Positions 25,418 through 33,684 of a stretch of DNA of 64,000 nt are shown piece after piece. How positions within the stretch are numbered: the stretch's first letter is position 1; each line of letters opens with the position of its first letter. The DNA is taken from the NCBI GenBank assembly GCA_900545665.1, contig UQZU01000003.1, forward strand, positions 1-64,000, in the 5' to 3' direction. A model generated the notes under the pieces. That model did no database searches. It was given only the letters and a program-made list of their open reading frames with translations, and was not told the origin of the DNA. The translations under genes were made by a program, and so were the position numbers. Source of the DNA: an uncultured Collinsella sp. (GTDB taxonomy: Bacteria > Actinomycetota > Coriobacteriia > Coriobacteriales > Coriobacteriaceae).

Positions 25418-26884
25418 TTGTCACAGTTCACCGATATCAGCCGCATTAACGTGTGCGGCGGCGACGGCGGAGCCGGATGCATGTCGTTTAGGCGCGAGGC
25501 ATTTGTTCCCAAGGGCGGCCCCGATGGCGGCGACGGCGGTCGTGGCGGCAATGTCGTCATCCAGGCCGATGCTCAGCTGTCTTCGCTGATCGATTACCGC
25601 TTTAAGCATCACTTCCGCGCCGAGCGCGGCACGCACGGGCAGGGTGCCCGTCGTAACGGTAAGAGCGGCGAGGACCTGATTCTCAAGGTCCCTATGGGTA
25701 CCGTGGTGCGCGAGCTCGATCCCGAGACGCAGACCCCGATGTTCGAGATTGCCGACCTGGTGCACGACGGCGAGCGCGTCGTCGTGGCGCCCGGCGGTGC
25801 CGGCGGCCTGGGCAACACGCACTTTGTGACGTCGGTGCGCCGCGCGCCCGCGTTCGCTCAGCTGGGCGAACCGGCCGAGGAGCACTGGATTGAGCTCGAG
25901 ATGAAGCTTATGGCCGATGCCGCGCTCGTGGGCTTTCCCTCGGTGGGTAAGTCATCGCTCATCGCGCGCATGAGTGCCGCCCGTCCCAAGATCGCCGACT
26001 ACCCGTTTACCACGCTCGTGCCGAACCTCGGCATGGTGCGTGCCGGCGAATATTCTTACGTCGTTGCCGACGTCCCCGGTCTCATCGAGGGCGCGAGCGA
26101 GGGCAAGGGCCTGGGTCACCAGTTCCTGCGCCACATTGAGCGTACGGCCCTGATCATGCACGTCGTTGACATGACGGGTGGTTTTGAGGATCGCGATCCG
26201 GTTGAGGACTATCGCATCATCAACCGCGAGCTCGAGCAGTATGGCGCTGAGCTTTCTGAGCGTCCGCAGATCGTCGTTGCCAACAAGTGCGACGCGCCGG
26301 GCACGGCCGACAAGATTGCCGACCTCAAGCGTGCAGCGCTCGACGACGGCCATATGTTCTTTGCCGTGTCCGCCGTGACGGGTGCCGGTCTCAACACGCT
26401 GATGCTTGCCGTGGGCGAGCAGGTGGCTAAGCTGCGCGCCGAGTTGGCTGTCTCGGATGAGCCGGTCGTTCTGCGCGACGATGAGTGGGAGCGCCGTCGC
26501 CTGCAGCGTGAGAAGCGTTTCCGCATTGTCCAGGAAGAGCCCGGTGCCTTCCGCGTGGTCGGTCGTGCCATCGAGCGCATGGTCATCCAGACCGACTGGG
26601 AAAATGAGGAAGCCGTCATTTACCTGCAGCATAAGTTTGCGCGTATGGGTGTTGACGACGCGCTCGAGAAGGCCGGTTGCCGTGCGGGCGACGAGGTCCG
26701 CATTTGCCAGCGCGCCTTTGACTTTGAGGGCGCCGAAGACTTCTCGGAGTACGAGGAGCTCGAGGATGCTGGCGAGGACGTTGCCGTTGAGGCCATTGAC
26801 GTGACCGATGCTTCGGATGAGGGCGTCGAGATTGTCGATGCGGTGGATGCCGCGGACGATGCCGAGACCTCGGAGGGCGAGTAG
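25418..26884 (+). CDS. obg: GTPase Obg (CgtA)
   Basis: A 488-residue ribosome-assembly and stress GTPase. The glycine-rich Obg fold occupies residues 1-158 (GGDGGAGCMSFRREA, then GGDGGRGGNV). The G domain has P-loop GFPSVGKSS, DVPGL, NKCD and SAVTGAGL. An OCT domain at about 345-425 (GAFRVVGRAIERMV, QHKFARMGVDDALEKAG) is followed by an acidic tail of 60 residues. The TTG start has a perfect AGGAGG 8 bp upstream. It is followed by nadD after 3 bp. Confidence 0.96.
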   Translation: MSQFTDISRINVCGGDGGAGCMSFRREAFVPKGGPDGGDGGRGGNVVIQADAQLSSLIDYRFKHHFRAERGTHGQGARRNGKSGEDLILKVPMGTVVRELDPETQTPMFEIADLVHDGERVVVAPGGAGGLGNTHFVTSVRRAPAFAQLGEPAEEHWIELEMKLMADAALVGFPSVGKSSLIARMSAARPKIADYPFTTLVPNLGMVRAGEYSYVVADVPGLIEGASEGKGLGHQFLRHIERTALIMHVVDMTGGFEDRDPVEDYRIINRELEQYGAELSERPQIVVANKCDAPGTADKIADLKRAALDDGHMFFAVSAVTGAGLNTLMLAVGEQVAKLRAELAVSDEPVVLRDDEWERRRLQREKRFRIVQEEPGAFRVVGRAIERMVIQTDWENEEAVIYLQHKFARMGVDDALEKAGCRAGDEVRICQRAFDFEGAEDFSEYEELEDAGEDVAVEAIDVTDASDEGVEIVDAVDAADDAETSEGE

Positions 26885-26887
26885 GCC

Positions 26888-27565
26888 ATGTCGCTGCGCG
26901 GTGGAATCGGTCTGCCCGAGCTTCCTCTTGAGGACGGGCAGGAGTTTAGGCTCGGCATTATGGGTGGCACCTTTGATCCCATCCATTACGGGCACCTGGT
27001 GACCGCCGAGCAGGCGCGCGAGTCGCTCGACTTGGACGCTGTGCTCTTTATGCCGGCGGGCTCTCCTGCCTTTAAGCTTGACAAGCCGGTGACGCCTGCC
27101 GAGGACCGTTATGCCATGACGGTCCTCGCCACCGCCGCGAACCCGGCCTTTTTGGCGAGCCGGTTCGAGATCGACCGTCCGGGCGTAACCTATACGGCCG
27201 ATACGCTTCATGCCCTTCGCGACTTTTACCCGCCGCAGGTAAAGCTCTACTTTATTACGGGCGCCGACGCGATTATCGATATTGTGACCTGGCATGATGC
27301 CGAACGAATCGCTGAGCTTGCTACCTTTATTGCGGCGACACGACCGGGCTTTGATATCGATACGGCGCGTGCCCGAATCAAAGAGTCGGGGCTGCCGTTC
27401 GACGTGCGCTACATTCAGATTCCGGCGCTGGCGATCAGCTCGACGAACATTCGTAAGCGAGTTGCCCGCGGTATGAGCGTGCGCTATCTTACGAGCGAGT
27501 CCGTGCTCGGCTACATTCGCAAACGCAGGCTATATGCCGATTTGGGCCAAGAAGATTTTGAGTGA
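26888..27565 (+). CDS. nadD: Nicotinate-nucleotide adenylyltransferase
   Basis: Adenylylates nicotinate mononucleotide in NAD synthesis. The 225-residue protein has the nucleotidyltransferase motif GIMGGTFDPIHYGHL (residues about 23-37) and ISSTNIRKR near the C-terminus. The first 20 residues precede the usual family start, so an internal start is possible, though the ATG at 26888 follows obg closely. Confidence 0.94.
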   Translation: MSLRGGIGLPELPLEDGQEFRLGIMGGTFDPIHYGHLVTAEQARESLDLDAVLFMPAGSPAFKLDKPVTPAEDRYAMTVLATAANPAFLASRFEIDRPGVTYTADTLHALRDFYPPQVKLYFITGADAIIDIVTWHDAERIAELATFIAATRPGFDIDTARARIKESGLPFDVRYIQIPALAISSTNIRKRVARGMSVRYLTSESVLGYIRKRRLYADLGQEDFE

Positions 27566-27577
27566 TGGGGGTCTACG

Positions 27578-28186
27578 TTGTCGGTAGAGGATCAGTTTGA
27601 GGGCGATGAACGCGCGCTGCTCAAGCGCATTCAAGAGCTGCTCGATGTTCGCATGAAGGATAAGCGCAAGCGCTATGTGCATTCGCTGGGTGTTGCCGAG
27701 ACCGCACTTCATCTGGCCGAGGTCTACGGCGTTGACCGCTTTGATGCCGCTGCTGCCGGTCTGATCCATGACTGGGACAAAGTGCTCTCCGACGACGAGC
27801 TGGTTACGCGCGCTCTGCATTACGGCATTAAGATTGCCGGCTCTCCGTCTGCCGCGACGCCGCTTTTGCATGGCCCGGTTGCCGCCTATGAGCTTCCGCA
27901 GCTTTTTCCCGAGCTGTCGCCGGCGGTCTTTCAGGCTGTCGACCGTCACACCGTGGGTGCCCGCGATATGACGCCGCTCGATATGGTGGTCTTTGTGGCT
28001 GATGCCATCGAGCCCAACCGCCACGGCGACTATGCCCATGCACTGCGCAAGATGGTGGGGGAGTCGACGCTCGACGAGTTGTTCTTCTCCTGTTTTGCGC
28101 AGGGTTTGGTCTATGTGATCAAGTCCGGGCGCTATCTTTATCCCACGGCTATTTCGATTTACAACCATTACGCCCAGCTGCGCTAG
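27578..28186 (+). CDS. yqeK: HD-domain protein YqeK, predicted Ap4A hydrolase
   Basis: A 202-residue metal-dependent phosphohydrolase-type protein. The HD motif is in VHSLGVAETALHLAEVYGV followed by AGLIHDWDKV. YqeK proteins cleave diadenosine tetraphosphate symmetrically. The conserved nadD-yqeK-rsfS order supports the call. TTG start with GGGGG upstream, 12 bp after nadD. Confidence 0.88.
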   Translation: MSVEDQFEGDERALLKRIQELLDVRMKDKRKRYVHSLGVAETALHLAEVYGVDRFDAAAAGLIHDWDKVLSDDELVTRALHYGIKIAGSPSAATPLLHGPVAAYELPQLFPELSPAVFQAVDRHTVGARDMTPLDMVVFVADAIEPNRHGDYAHALRKMVGESTLDELFFSCFAQGLVYVIKSGRYLYPTAISIYNHYAQLR

Positions 28187-28213
28187 CTCGGGCTGTCTAG
28201 AAAGAGGTATTCC

Positions 28214-28669
28214 ATGGCCGACGAGACCATGACCGACGAGCAGATTCTTGAAGGTGTGGAGCACAAGAGCTTCGTCGCCACGTCCGACCGCACTGCCGCC
28301 TCGCTGTCTGCGAGCGGTGTCGCCGCCGAGGATGTCGCCCGCGCCGCCGCGCAGGCCGCCTACGACAAGAAGGGCGAGGACGTTCAGGTGCTCGACCTGA
28401 CCGAGCTTTCCGACGTATGCGACTACTTTGTGCTTGCCACCGGTACCAACAACCGCCAGGTCGATTCTATCGTCGACGAGATCGAGGAGAAGGTCGCCGA
28501 GGCTTGCGGCGAGCACCCGTTCTCCATCGAGGGTCGCGAGCAGAAGACCTGGATGCTCATGGACTATGGTTCGGTTGTCGTCCACGTCTTCACTCCCGAA
28601 GCCCGCGACTTCTACCGCCTCGAGAAACTCTGGGGAGACGCCCCCCAGCTCCCCCTCAACCTCCTCTAG
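28214..28669 (+). CDS. rsfS: Ribosomal silencing factor RsfS
   Basis: A 151-residue protein that binds L14 and blocks subunit joining under starvation. The DUF143 core lies at about 36-150: DYFVLATGTNNRQVDSIVDEI, EGREQKTWMLMDYGSVVVHVFTPEARDFYRLEKLWGDA (of which LMDYGSVVVHVF is diagnostic). About 35 additional N-terminal residues extend the family length. Last gene of the obg-nadD-yqeK-rsfS group; a terminator follows. Confidence 0.93.
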   Translation: MADETMTDEQILEGVEHKSFVATSDRTAASLSASGVAAEDVARAAAQAAYDKKGEDVQVLDLTELSDVCDYFVLATGTNNRQVDSIVDEIEEKVAEACGEHPFSIEGREQKTWMLMDYGSVVVHVFTPEARDFYRLEKLWGDAPQLPLNLL

Positions 28670-28709
28670 TAGCTCATTTGAGACGGGGTTAGCTACCCTC
28701 ACGCATATC

Positions 28710-28752
28710 GCCGGGCAGTTGCGGTTTTCCGCACCTGCCCGGCTTTCTTTTT
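28710..28752 (+). terminator. Terminator after rsfS
   Basis: GCCGGGCAG-T-TGCGG pairs with CCGCA-C-CTGCCCGGC around TTTT, then TTTCTTTTT. It also stands between converging rsfS and dinB. Confidence 0.9.
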
Positions 28753-28764
28753 GCCCAAAGGCGG

Positions 28765-30018
28765 TTAATCGTTGAAGCGGGATTGGCGGCCGAAGGAAAG
28801 GGCGGTGTCGCCGAATTTGTCTCGGACGGCGTCGATGGCGACGGAGAGGTCGCGGCGGTCGCTGGATTGGGCTCCGCGGTCATCGATCTCGCAGAACAGG
28901 TCAGTCTGGATGCCGCCTTGGTGGTCGAAGTCGCTCATGCCGATGCCCGCTAAGCGAACATGCATGCCATCCTGCCAGATGTTGTCGAGCAGTTCGAGTG
29001 CAACCGCCACGAAGATGTTCTCATCGTCGGTCGGATGAGGCAGCCGGCGCTGTGCCGTACGCCCGCTGCCATACGAATACTTAAGCTTGAGCGTTACCGT
29101 GGCACCCGTCAGCCCCTGACGGCGCAGGCGGCGTCCCACTGACTCTCCCAACAGCGCAATCGCCGCCTCAATATCCCCACGCTCAGTTAAATCTTTAGCA
29201 AAGGTGCGTTCATTGCTGACCGACTTGACCTCGCGCTCTTCATCGAGGCTCGTGACTTCGGAGATTTCGAGTCCCAGCGCACGCTGGCGCATGCGTTCGC
29301 CGTTGACGCCAAAAATAGAGGCCAAGGTGGATTCCGGTGCACGTGATAGTTCGCCGAGGGTGTAGATGCGCATGCGGCGCAGTCGCTCCTCGGCCGAGCG
29401 CCCGATGCCGCTCATGGCAGATACCGGCAACGCGGCCAAAAAGCGCTGCTCGGTTCCGGGGCGCACGATGGTCAGCCCAAACGGCTTATCCCGCTCGCTT
29501 GCGATCTTTGCGACCGTCTTGTTGCAGCCCACGCCAATGGAACAGGTCACTCCCAGCCCTGCCACGCGGTCGCTTATACGCTGCGCAACCAGCAGCGGGT
29601 CTTCGGGCGCAAAGCGACCCGGTGTGATATCGATAAAAGCTTCGTCGATGGATACGCGCTCCACGCGCGGCGTCTCCTCGGCAAGAATCGCCATGACCTG
29701 CGCGCTGACCTCACGATAGCGATCAAAATGCCCATGCGTCCAAATGGCTTGCGGGCACAAGCGCCGCGCCTCGGCCGAGGCCATGGCAGAGTGCACGCCG
29801 AAGCGACGTGCCTCATATGAACACGTGGACACGACGCCACGCGAATCGGCGTCTCCGCCCACGATGAGCGGTTTTCCGCGCCATTCGGGATGATCGAGCA
29901 TTTCCACGCTCGCAAAAAACGCATCAAGGTCCATCAGGCCCACCGCCGGACCCGTCCAGGGAGGCGGCGTGACGCCCATGGCATCCTCATAACCGTATGT
30001 ATGTTCGCGTCTTTCCAT
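28765..30018 (-). CDS. dinB: DNA polymerase IV (Y-family)
   Basis: A 417-residue translesion polymerase. Palm motifs are MDLDAFFASVE (catalytic Asp), YEARRFGVHSAM, and SIDEAFIDIT (second catalytic Asp-Glu); a HhH region is at GIGRSAEERLRRM, with the little finger after residue 250. The ATG at 30018 has no Shine-Dalgarno sequence but lies 6 nt from a -10 hexamer, so it may be translated leaderless. Alternative starts at Met 14 or Met 29 would shorten it. It is isolated, opposite to both neighbours. No LexA-type inverted repeat could be identified. Confidence 0.94.
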   Translation of the reverse strand: MERREHTYGYEDAMGVTPPPWTGPAVGLMDLDAFFASVEMLDHPEWRGKPLIVGGDADSRGVVSTCSYEARRFGVHSAMASAEARRLCPQAIWTHGHFDRYREVSAQVMAILAEETPRVERVSIDEAFIDITPGRFAPEDPLLVAQRISDRVAGLGVTCSIGVGCNKTVAKIASERDKPFGLTIVRPGTEQRFLAALPVSAMSGIGRSAEERLRRMRIYTLGELSRAPESTLASIFGVNGERMRQRALGLEISEVTSLDEEREVKSVSNERTFAKDLTERGDIEAAIALLGESVGRRLRRQGLTGATVTLKLKYSYGSGRTAQRRLPHPTDDENIFVAVALELLDNIWQDGMHVRLAGIGMSDFDHQGGIQTDLFCEIDDRGAQSSDRRDLSVAIDAVRDKFGDTALSFGRQSRFND

Positions 30019-30022
30019 GTCA

Positions 30023-30028
30023 TGAGTA
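30023..30028 (-). promoter_or_regulatory. -10 element of dinB, leaderless arrangement
   Basis: Minus-strand TATACT is followed by CATGAC and then the dinB ATG, so the predicted start of transcription coincides with the start codon. No good -35 is visible at 16-18 bp. Confidence 0.5.
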
Positions 30029-30134
30029 TACCGCGCAGCTCATGTGGGGTGCGTGTATGTGCTTGCAAATCCCGAATTCTTGTCTAAGATATGGATTTGC
30101 CCTCGACTACACCGAAGAAGTTGGTCTCACGGAC

Positions 30135-30163
30135 TTCACCTGCCCGCGTCGATGGCGTATTAT
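30135..30163 (+). promoter_or_regulatory. Promoter of the rpsP operon
   Basis: TTCACC and TATTAT are spaced by 17 bp, 56 bp before the rpsP start. A second possible site, TTGCAA with TAAGAT at 16 bp (30063-30090), lies upstream. Confidence 0.65.
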
Positions 30164-30219
30164 GTTCAACTGTTTGTTTGTAGTTGCAGCCTAAAGCTGC
30201 TTGGTTGGAGGAGTTTCCT

Positions 30220-30561
30220 TTGGCAGTCAAGATTCGCCTTGCTCGTCACGGCGCTAAGAAGCGTCCGTACTACCGTGTCGTCGTCGCCGATTCCCGCGCC
30301 CCGCGTGACGGTCGTATCATCGAGGAGGTTGGCCGCTACAACCCGATGACCGCCCCCAAGACCATCAACCTCGACCTCGAGAAGATCGCCGACTGGCAGT
30401 CCAAGGGCGCTCAGCTCACCGACGCCGTCGCCGCTCTGGTCAAGGCCGCCAACGAGGGCGAGAAGACCGAGACCGTCGTCAAGAAGTCCAAGAAGCAGCT
30501 CGCCAAAGAGGCCGAGGCCGCTAAGGCTGCCGCTGAGGCCGCTGAGGGCGCCGAGGAGTAA
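30220..30561 (+). CDS. rpsP: 30S ribosomal protein S16
   Basis: A 113-residue protein that begins MAVKIRLARHGAKKRPYYR, with DGRIIEEVGRYNPM. The last 35 residues are an Ala/Glu/Lys-rich extension typical of actinobacterial S16. The TTG start at 30220 has GGAGGAG 7 bp upstream; an earlier in-frame start would add 12 unrelated residues. First gene of rpsP-khpA-rimM-trmD-lepB. Confidence 0.96.
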   Translation: MAVKIRLARHGAKKRPYYRVVVADSRAPRDGRIIEEVGRYNPMTAPKTINLDLEKIADWQSKGAQLTDAVAALVKAANEGEKTETVVKKSKKQLAKEAEAAKAAAEAAEGAEE

Positions 30562-30564
30562 ATC

Positions 30565-30849
30565 GTGCCTGAGGTTGACGCTGCACAGCTCGAGGGTGAG
30601 GCAATGCTCTCAGATCGCATCGCCGATCTCGTCGAATATCTCGTTGTTCAGATCGTCGACGACCCGGATTCCGTGAGCCTTGAGGTCATCGATGGTGACG
30701 ACGCCTCTACGATTGAGGTTTCGGTCGCCGAGGATGACGTCGCTAAGGTCATCGGCCGTCGTGGCCGTACCATCAAGGCCATTCGCACGCTCGCCCGTGC
30801 ACTGGCCGCTCGCCTCGACACTGCTGTCGAGGTAGAGGTTCTGGGCTAG
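30565..30849 (+). CDS. khpA: KH-domain RNA-binding protein KhpA
   Basis: A 94-residue protein with one KH domain; the GxxG loop is GRRG in VAKVIGRRGRTIKAIRTL. In related bacteria KhpA binds RNA with KhpB and affects cell-wall growth. GTG start, 3 bp after rpsP; the first ten acidic residues are extra. An internal ATG at 30604 is a less likely alternative that would give the more usual length of about 80. Confidence 0.9.
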   Translation: MPEVDAAQLEGEAMLSDRIADLVEYLVVQIVDDPDSVSLEVIDGDDASTIEVSVAEDDVAKVIGRRGRTIKAIRTLARALAARLDTAVEVEVLG

Positions 30850-30853
30850 GACC

Positions 30854-31375
30854 TTGAGGTCCCAGTACAAAAACATCGCCCGTGTTGTCAAGCCGCACGG
30901 AAGGAAGGGGGAGGTCCTCGCGCAGCCGCTGCGGGGGCTTCCTTCTGTATTAGAGCCGGGTATGCGCGTCGCCCTGACGCCGCCGGCGCTCAAGCGCGAC
31001 CGCTTTTGCACGGTCGTGTCCGTCACCGATACGGGCGATGGCGATCTGGTCTCATTTGAGGGCATTGACGACTTGACGGCCGCCGAGGGCATCACGGGAT
31101 GCTACGTGCTGGCAAATCGTGACGATTTTGAGCTCGATTCGCTTGACGCTGCCTATACCGACCTGATGGGTCGCGAGGTGGTCGACGAGCGCTTCGGTTT
31201 GCTCGGCACGATCGTCGAGATCATGTCGACGCCCGCTAACGATGTTTGGGTTGTTGAGGGCGATCGGTACGGCGAGGTACTGATTCCCGTGATCGAGCAG
31301 GTCGTGCTCGATCTTCCCGACACAGGAACAATTTCCGTCCACGTTATGGACGGCCTGATCGATATGGACAAGTAG
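30854..31375 (+). CDS. rimM: Ribosome maturation factor RimM
   Basis: A 173-residue 30S assembly factor that binds S19. The N-terminal barrel has IARVVKPHGRKGEVLAQPL, and the C-terminal PRC barrel includes DLMGREVVDERFGLLGTI and VLIPVIEQVV. Length is typical. TTG start, 4 bp after khpA, with TAGGA overlapping that stop. Confidence 0.92.
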   Translation: MRSQYKNIARVVKPHGRKGEVLAQPLRGLPSVLEPGMRVALTPPALKRDRFCTVVSVTDTGDGDLVSFEGIDDLTAAEGITGCYVLANRDDFELDSLDAAYTDLMGREVVDERFGLLGTIVEIMSTPANDVWVVEGDRYGEVLIPVIEQVVLDLPDTGTISVHVMDGLIDMDK

Positions 31376-31385
31376 GGAGGACAAC

Positions 31386-32144
31386 ATGCTGATCGAGACC
31401 CTTTCGGTCTTTCCCGAGATGTTTGAGCCCGTCATGTCCACATCGATCTTGGGCCGCGCCCGCAAGGCCGGCCTTTTTGATTTTAAGGCGTATAACCTGC
31501 GCGACTGGACGCACGACCGCCATCGTACCGTCGATGACGAGCCGTACGGCGGCGGGCAGGGCATGCTCATGAAGGTCGAGCCTATTGCCGAGGCCATCGA
31601 GGCCATCAGCTCCGAGGGTCCCAAGCCCACCGTAGTGTTCTTCACCCCCTGTGGCGAGCCCTTTACGCAACATGTGGCCGAGCGCCTGCTCAAAAGTGAG
31701 CGCCTGCTGTTTGTGTGTAGCCGCTACGAGGGCGTCGACGAGCGTGCGTATGCGTATGCCGATGAGCGTCTGTCGATCGGCGACTACGTGCTTACGGGCG
31801 GCGAGCTCCCCGCCATGGTCGTGGCCGATGCTGTTGTTCGCCTCATCCCCGGCGCCCTGGGCGACGAGATGAGCAACGTCGACGAGTCGTTCTCGACCGC
31901 CGAGGACGGAGGCCTGCTCGAGTACGCGCAGTACACCCGTCCCGCCGAGTTCAACGGCGAGGGCGTGCCGCCGGTGCTTGTGAGCGGCGATCACGCCAAG
32001 GTCGATGCCTGGCGTCGCAAGAACGCCATCGAGCGCACCTGCCGCTGGCGTCCCGATCTGATCGAGACAGCGCGGCTCACGCCCGAGGAGCGCGCTTACG
32101 CGCAGGAGATTTTGGACGCTTCGTATTCGCAGAGCGAGGAGTGA
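31386..32144 (+). CDS. trmD: tRNA (guanine-N1-)-methyltransferase
   Basis: Methylates G37 of tRNAs with S-adenosylmethionine. The 252-residue SPOUT protein has PYGGGQGMLMKVEPI, CSRYEGVDERAYAYAD and the trefoil-knot motif SIGDYVLTGGELPAM. GGGAGG precedes the ATG. Confidence 0.96.
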   Translation: MLIETLSVFPEMFEPVMSTSILGRARKAGLFDFKAYNLRDWTHDRHRTVDDEPYGGGQGMLMKVEPIAEAIEAISSEGPKPTVVFFTPCGEPFTQHVAERLLKSERLLFVCSRYEGVDERAYAYADERLSIGDYVLTGGELPAMVVADAVVRLIPGALGDEMSNVDESFSTAEDGGLLEYAQYTRPAEFNGEGVPPVLVSGDHAKVDAWRRKNAIERTCRWRPDLIETARLTPEERAYAQEILDASYSQSEE

Positions 32145-32146
32145 GA

Positions 32147-32710
32147 ATGGTTCCATCGCAGCATTCCGCGTTGAGGGGCGCTTTTGAGTGGATCGCGGTC
32201 ATCGCGATCGCACTGGTCGCCACCTTCTTGATTCGCTCGTTTGTGGTCGAGCCCTTTGTGGTGCCCACCGGCTCCATGGAGTCCACGATCGAGATTGGCG
32301 ACCAGATCCTGGCACAAAAGGTGAGCCTCGAGCTCGGTCAGCCCGTCAAGCAGGGCGATATCGTGGTGTTTCACAACCCCGATGGCACCTCCGAGCATGA
32401 TGTTCTTGTCAAGCGTGTTATTGCCACGGCCGGCCAGACGGTCGACCTGCAGGATGGCAAGGTGGTCGTTGACGGCCAAGCGCTCGACGAGGACTATACG
32501 ACGGGCATGAGCTGGCCACTTTCGGTCCAAGCGCCCGGCGCTCAGGTAAGCTATCCCTACACCGTTCCCGACGGGTGCGTGTGGGTGATGGGCGACAACC
32601 GCGAAAACTCTGCCGACTCACGCTACTTTGGTCCCGTCGACCGTTCGGACCTGATCGCCGTGGCGCTCGTGCGTTACTGGCCGCTCAACCGTCTGGGCGC
32701 TATCGACTAA
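32147..32710 (+). CDS. lepB: Signal peptidase I
   Basis: A 187-residue membrane-bound serine protease that cleaves secretory signal peptides. One N-terminal helix (EWIAVIAIALVATFLI) is followed by catalytic Ser in PTGSMESTI and Lys in VLVKRVIA, and GDNRENSADSRYFG is the family box near the end. The ATG at 32147 is favoured over GTG 32141 because GAGGAG lies at the right distance only for the ATG. Confidence 0.95.
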   Translation: MVPSQHSALRGAFEWIAVIAIALVATFLIRSFVVEPFVVPTGSMESTIEIGDQILAQKVSLELGQPVKQGDIVVFHNPDGTSEHDVLVKRVIATAGQTVDLQDGKVVVDGQALDEDYTTGMSWPLSVQAPGAQVSYPYTVPDGCVWVMGDNRENSADSRYFGPVDRSDLIAVALVRYWPLNRLGAID

Positions 32711-32769
32711 AAACCGCTATAGTACAGTACCTAACCGTGTAATCGTTTCGACGAGGGGATATTAGAGGC

Positions 32770-33681
32770 ATGAACGCTTCATCGCTTTCCTTCCAAGACA
32801 TCATCCTGCGCCTCCAGCAGTACTGGGGCGAGCAGGGCTGCGTCATTATGCAGCCCTATGACTCCGAGGTCGGTGCCGGTACCTTCCATACCGCGACCAC
32901 GCTGCGCTCGCTCGGTCCCGCCGAGTGGCGCACCTGCTATGCGCAGCCCTGCCGCCGTCCCGCCGACGGCCGCTACGGTGAGAACCCCAACCGCATGCAG
33001 CACTACTATCAGTTCCAGGTGCTCATCAAGCCCTCGCCGGTCAACGCTCAGGAGCTTTACCTGGGGTCTCTTGCCGCCATTGGCCTGGACCCAAACGACC
33101 ATGACGTCCGCTTTGTCGAGGACGACTGGGAGAGTCCGACGCTCGGCGCCTGGGGTCTTGGCTGGGAGGTCTGGCTCAACGGCATGGAGGTCACGCAGTT
33201 TACGTACTTCCAGCAGGTGGGCGGCATCGAGGTCGACCCCGTGCCCGTCGAGATCACCTACGGCCTGGAGCGTATCGCCATGTACGCCCAGGGCGTCAAC
33301 TCGGTCTATGACCTGGTGTGGAGCTACCTGCCCGACGGCACGCCCATGACCTATGGCGACGTGTTCCTCGAGAACGAGCGCGAGTTCAGTGCCTATAACT
33401 TTGAGGTCGCCAACGTCGAGATGATGCGTCAGAAGTTTGACGACTACGAGGCCGAGTGCCACTCCTGCCTGGAGCGCAAGCTGCCGCTGCCGGCATATGA
33501 CTGCGTCATGAAGTGCAGCCACGCTTTCAACCTGCTCGATGCCCGCGGCGCCCTGTCCGCGGTCGAGCGTGCCAACTACATTCTGCGCGTCCGCGCCGTC
33601 GCCAAGGCGTGCTGCGAGGCCTACATGGCCGAGGTCGCCGGAGTCAACGAGAATGCCGACCAGGAAGGCGAGGTGGCGTAA
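32770..33681 (+). CDS. glyQ: Glycyl-tRNA synthetase alpha subunit
   Basis: The catalytic subunit of the bacterial alpha2beta2 enzyme; 303 residues. Class II motifs are visible in FQDIILRLQQYWGEQGCVIMQPYD, GPAEWRTCYAQPCRRP and ITYGLERIAMYAQG. A 59-bp upstream gap leaves no room for a T-box riboswitch. Paired with glyS 3 bp downstream. Confidence 0.97.
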   Translation: MNASSLSFQDIILRLQQYWGEQGCVIMQPYDSEVGAGTFHTATTLRSLGPAEWRTCYAQPCRRPADGRYGENPNRMQHYYQFQVLIKPSPVNAQELYLGSLAAIGLDPNDHDVRFVEDDWESPTLGAWGLGWEVWLNGMEVTQFTYFQQVGGIEVDPVPVEITYGLERIAMYAQGVNSVYDLVWSYLPDGTPMTYGDVFLENEREFSAYNFEVANVEMMRQKFDDYEAECHSCLERKLPLPAYDCVMKCSHAFNLLDARGALSAVERANYILRVRAVAKACCEAYMAEVAGVNENADQEGEVA

Positions 33682-33684
33682 GCC

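Noticed and set aside
29990..30018. A LexA/SOS box at dinB
   Set aside because: CGAACATAC is present near the start codon but lacks the second half (GTTCG) at the needed spacing.
32711..32769. A T-box riboswitch before glyQS
   Set aside because: The gap is only 59 bp, too short for a T-box, and no T-box motif is seen.
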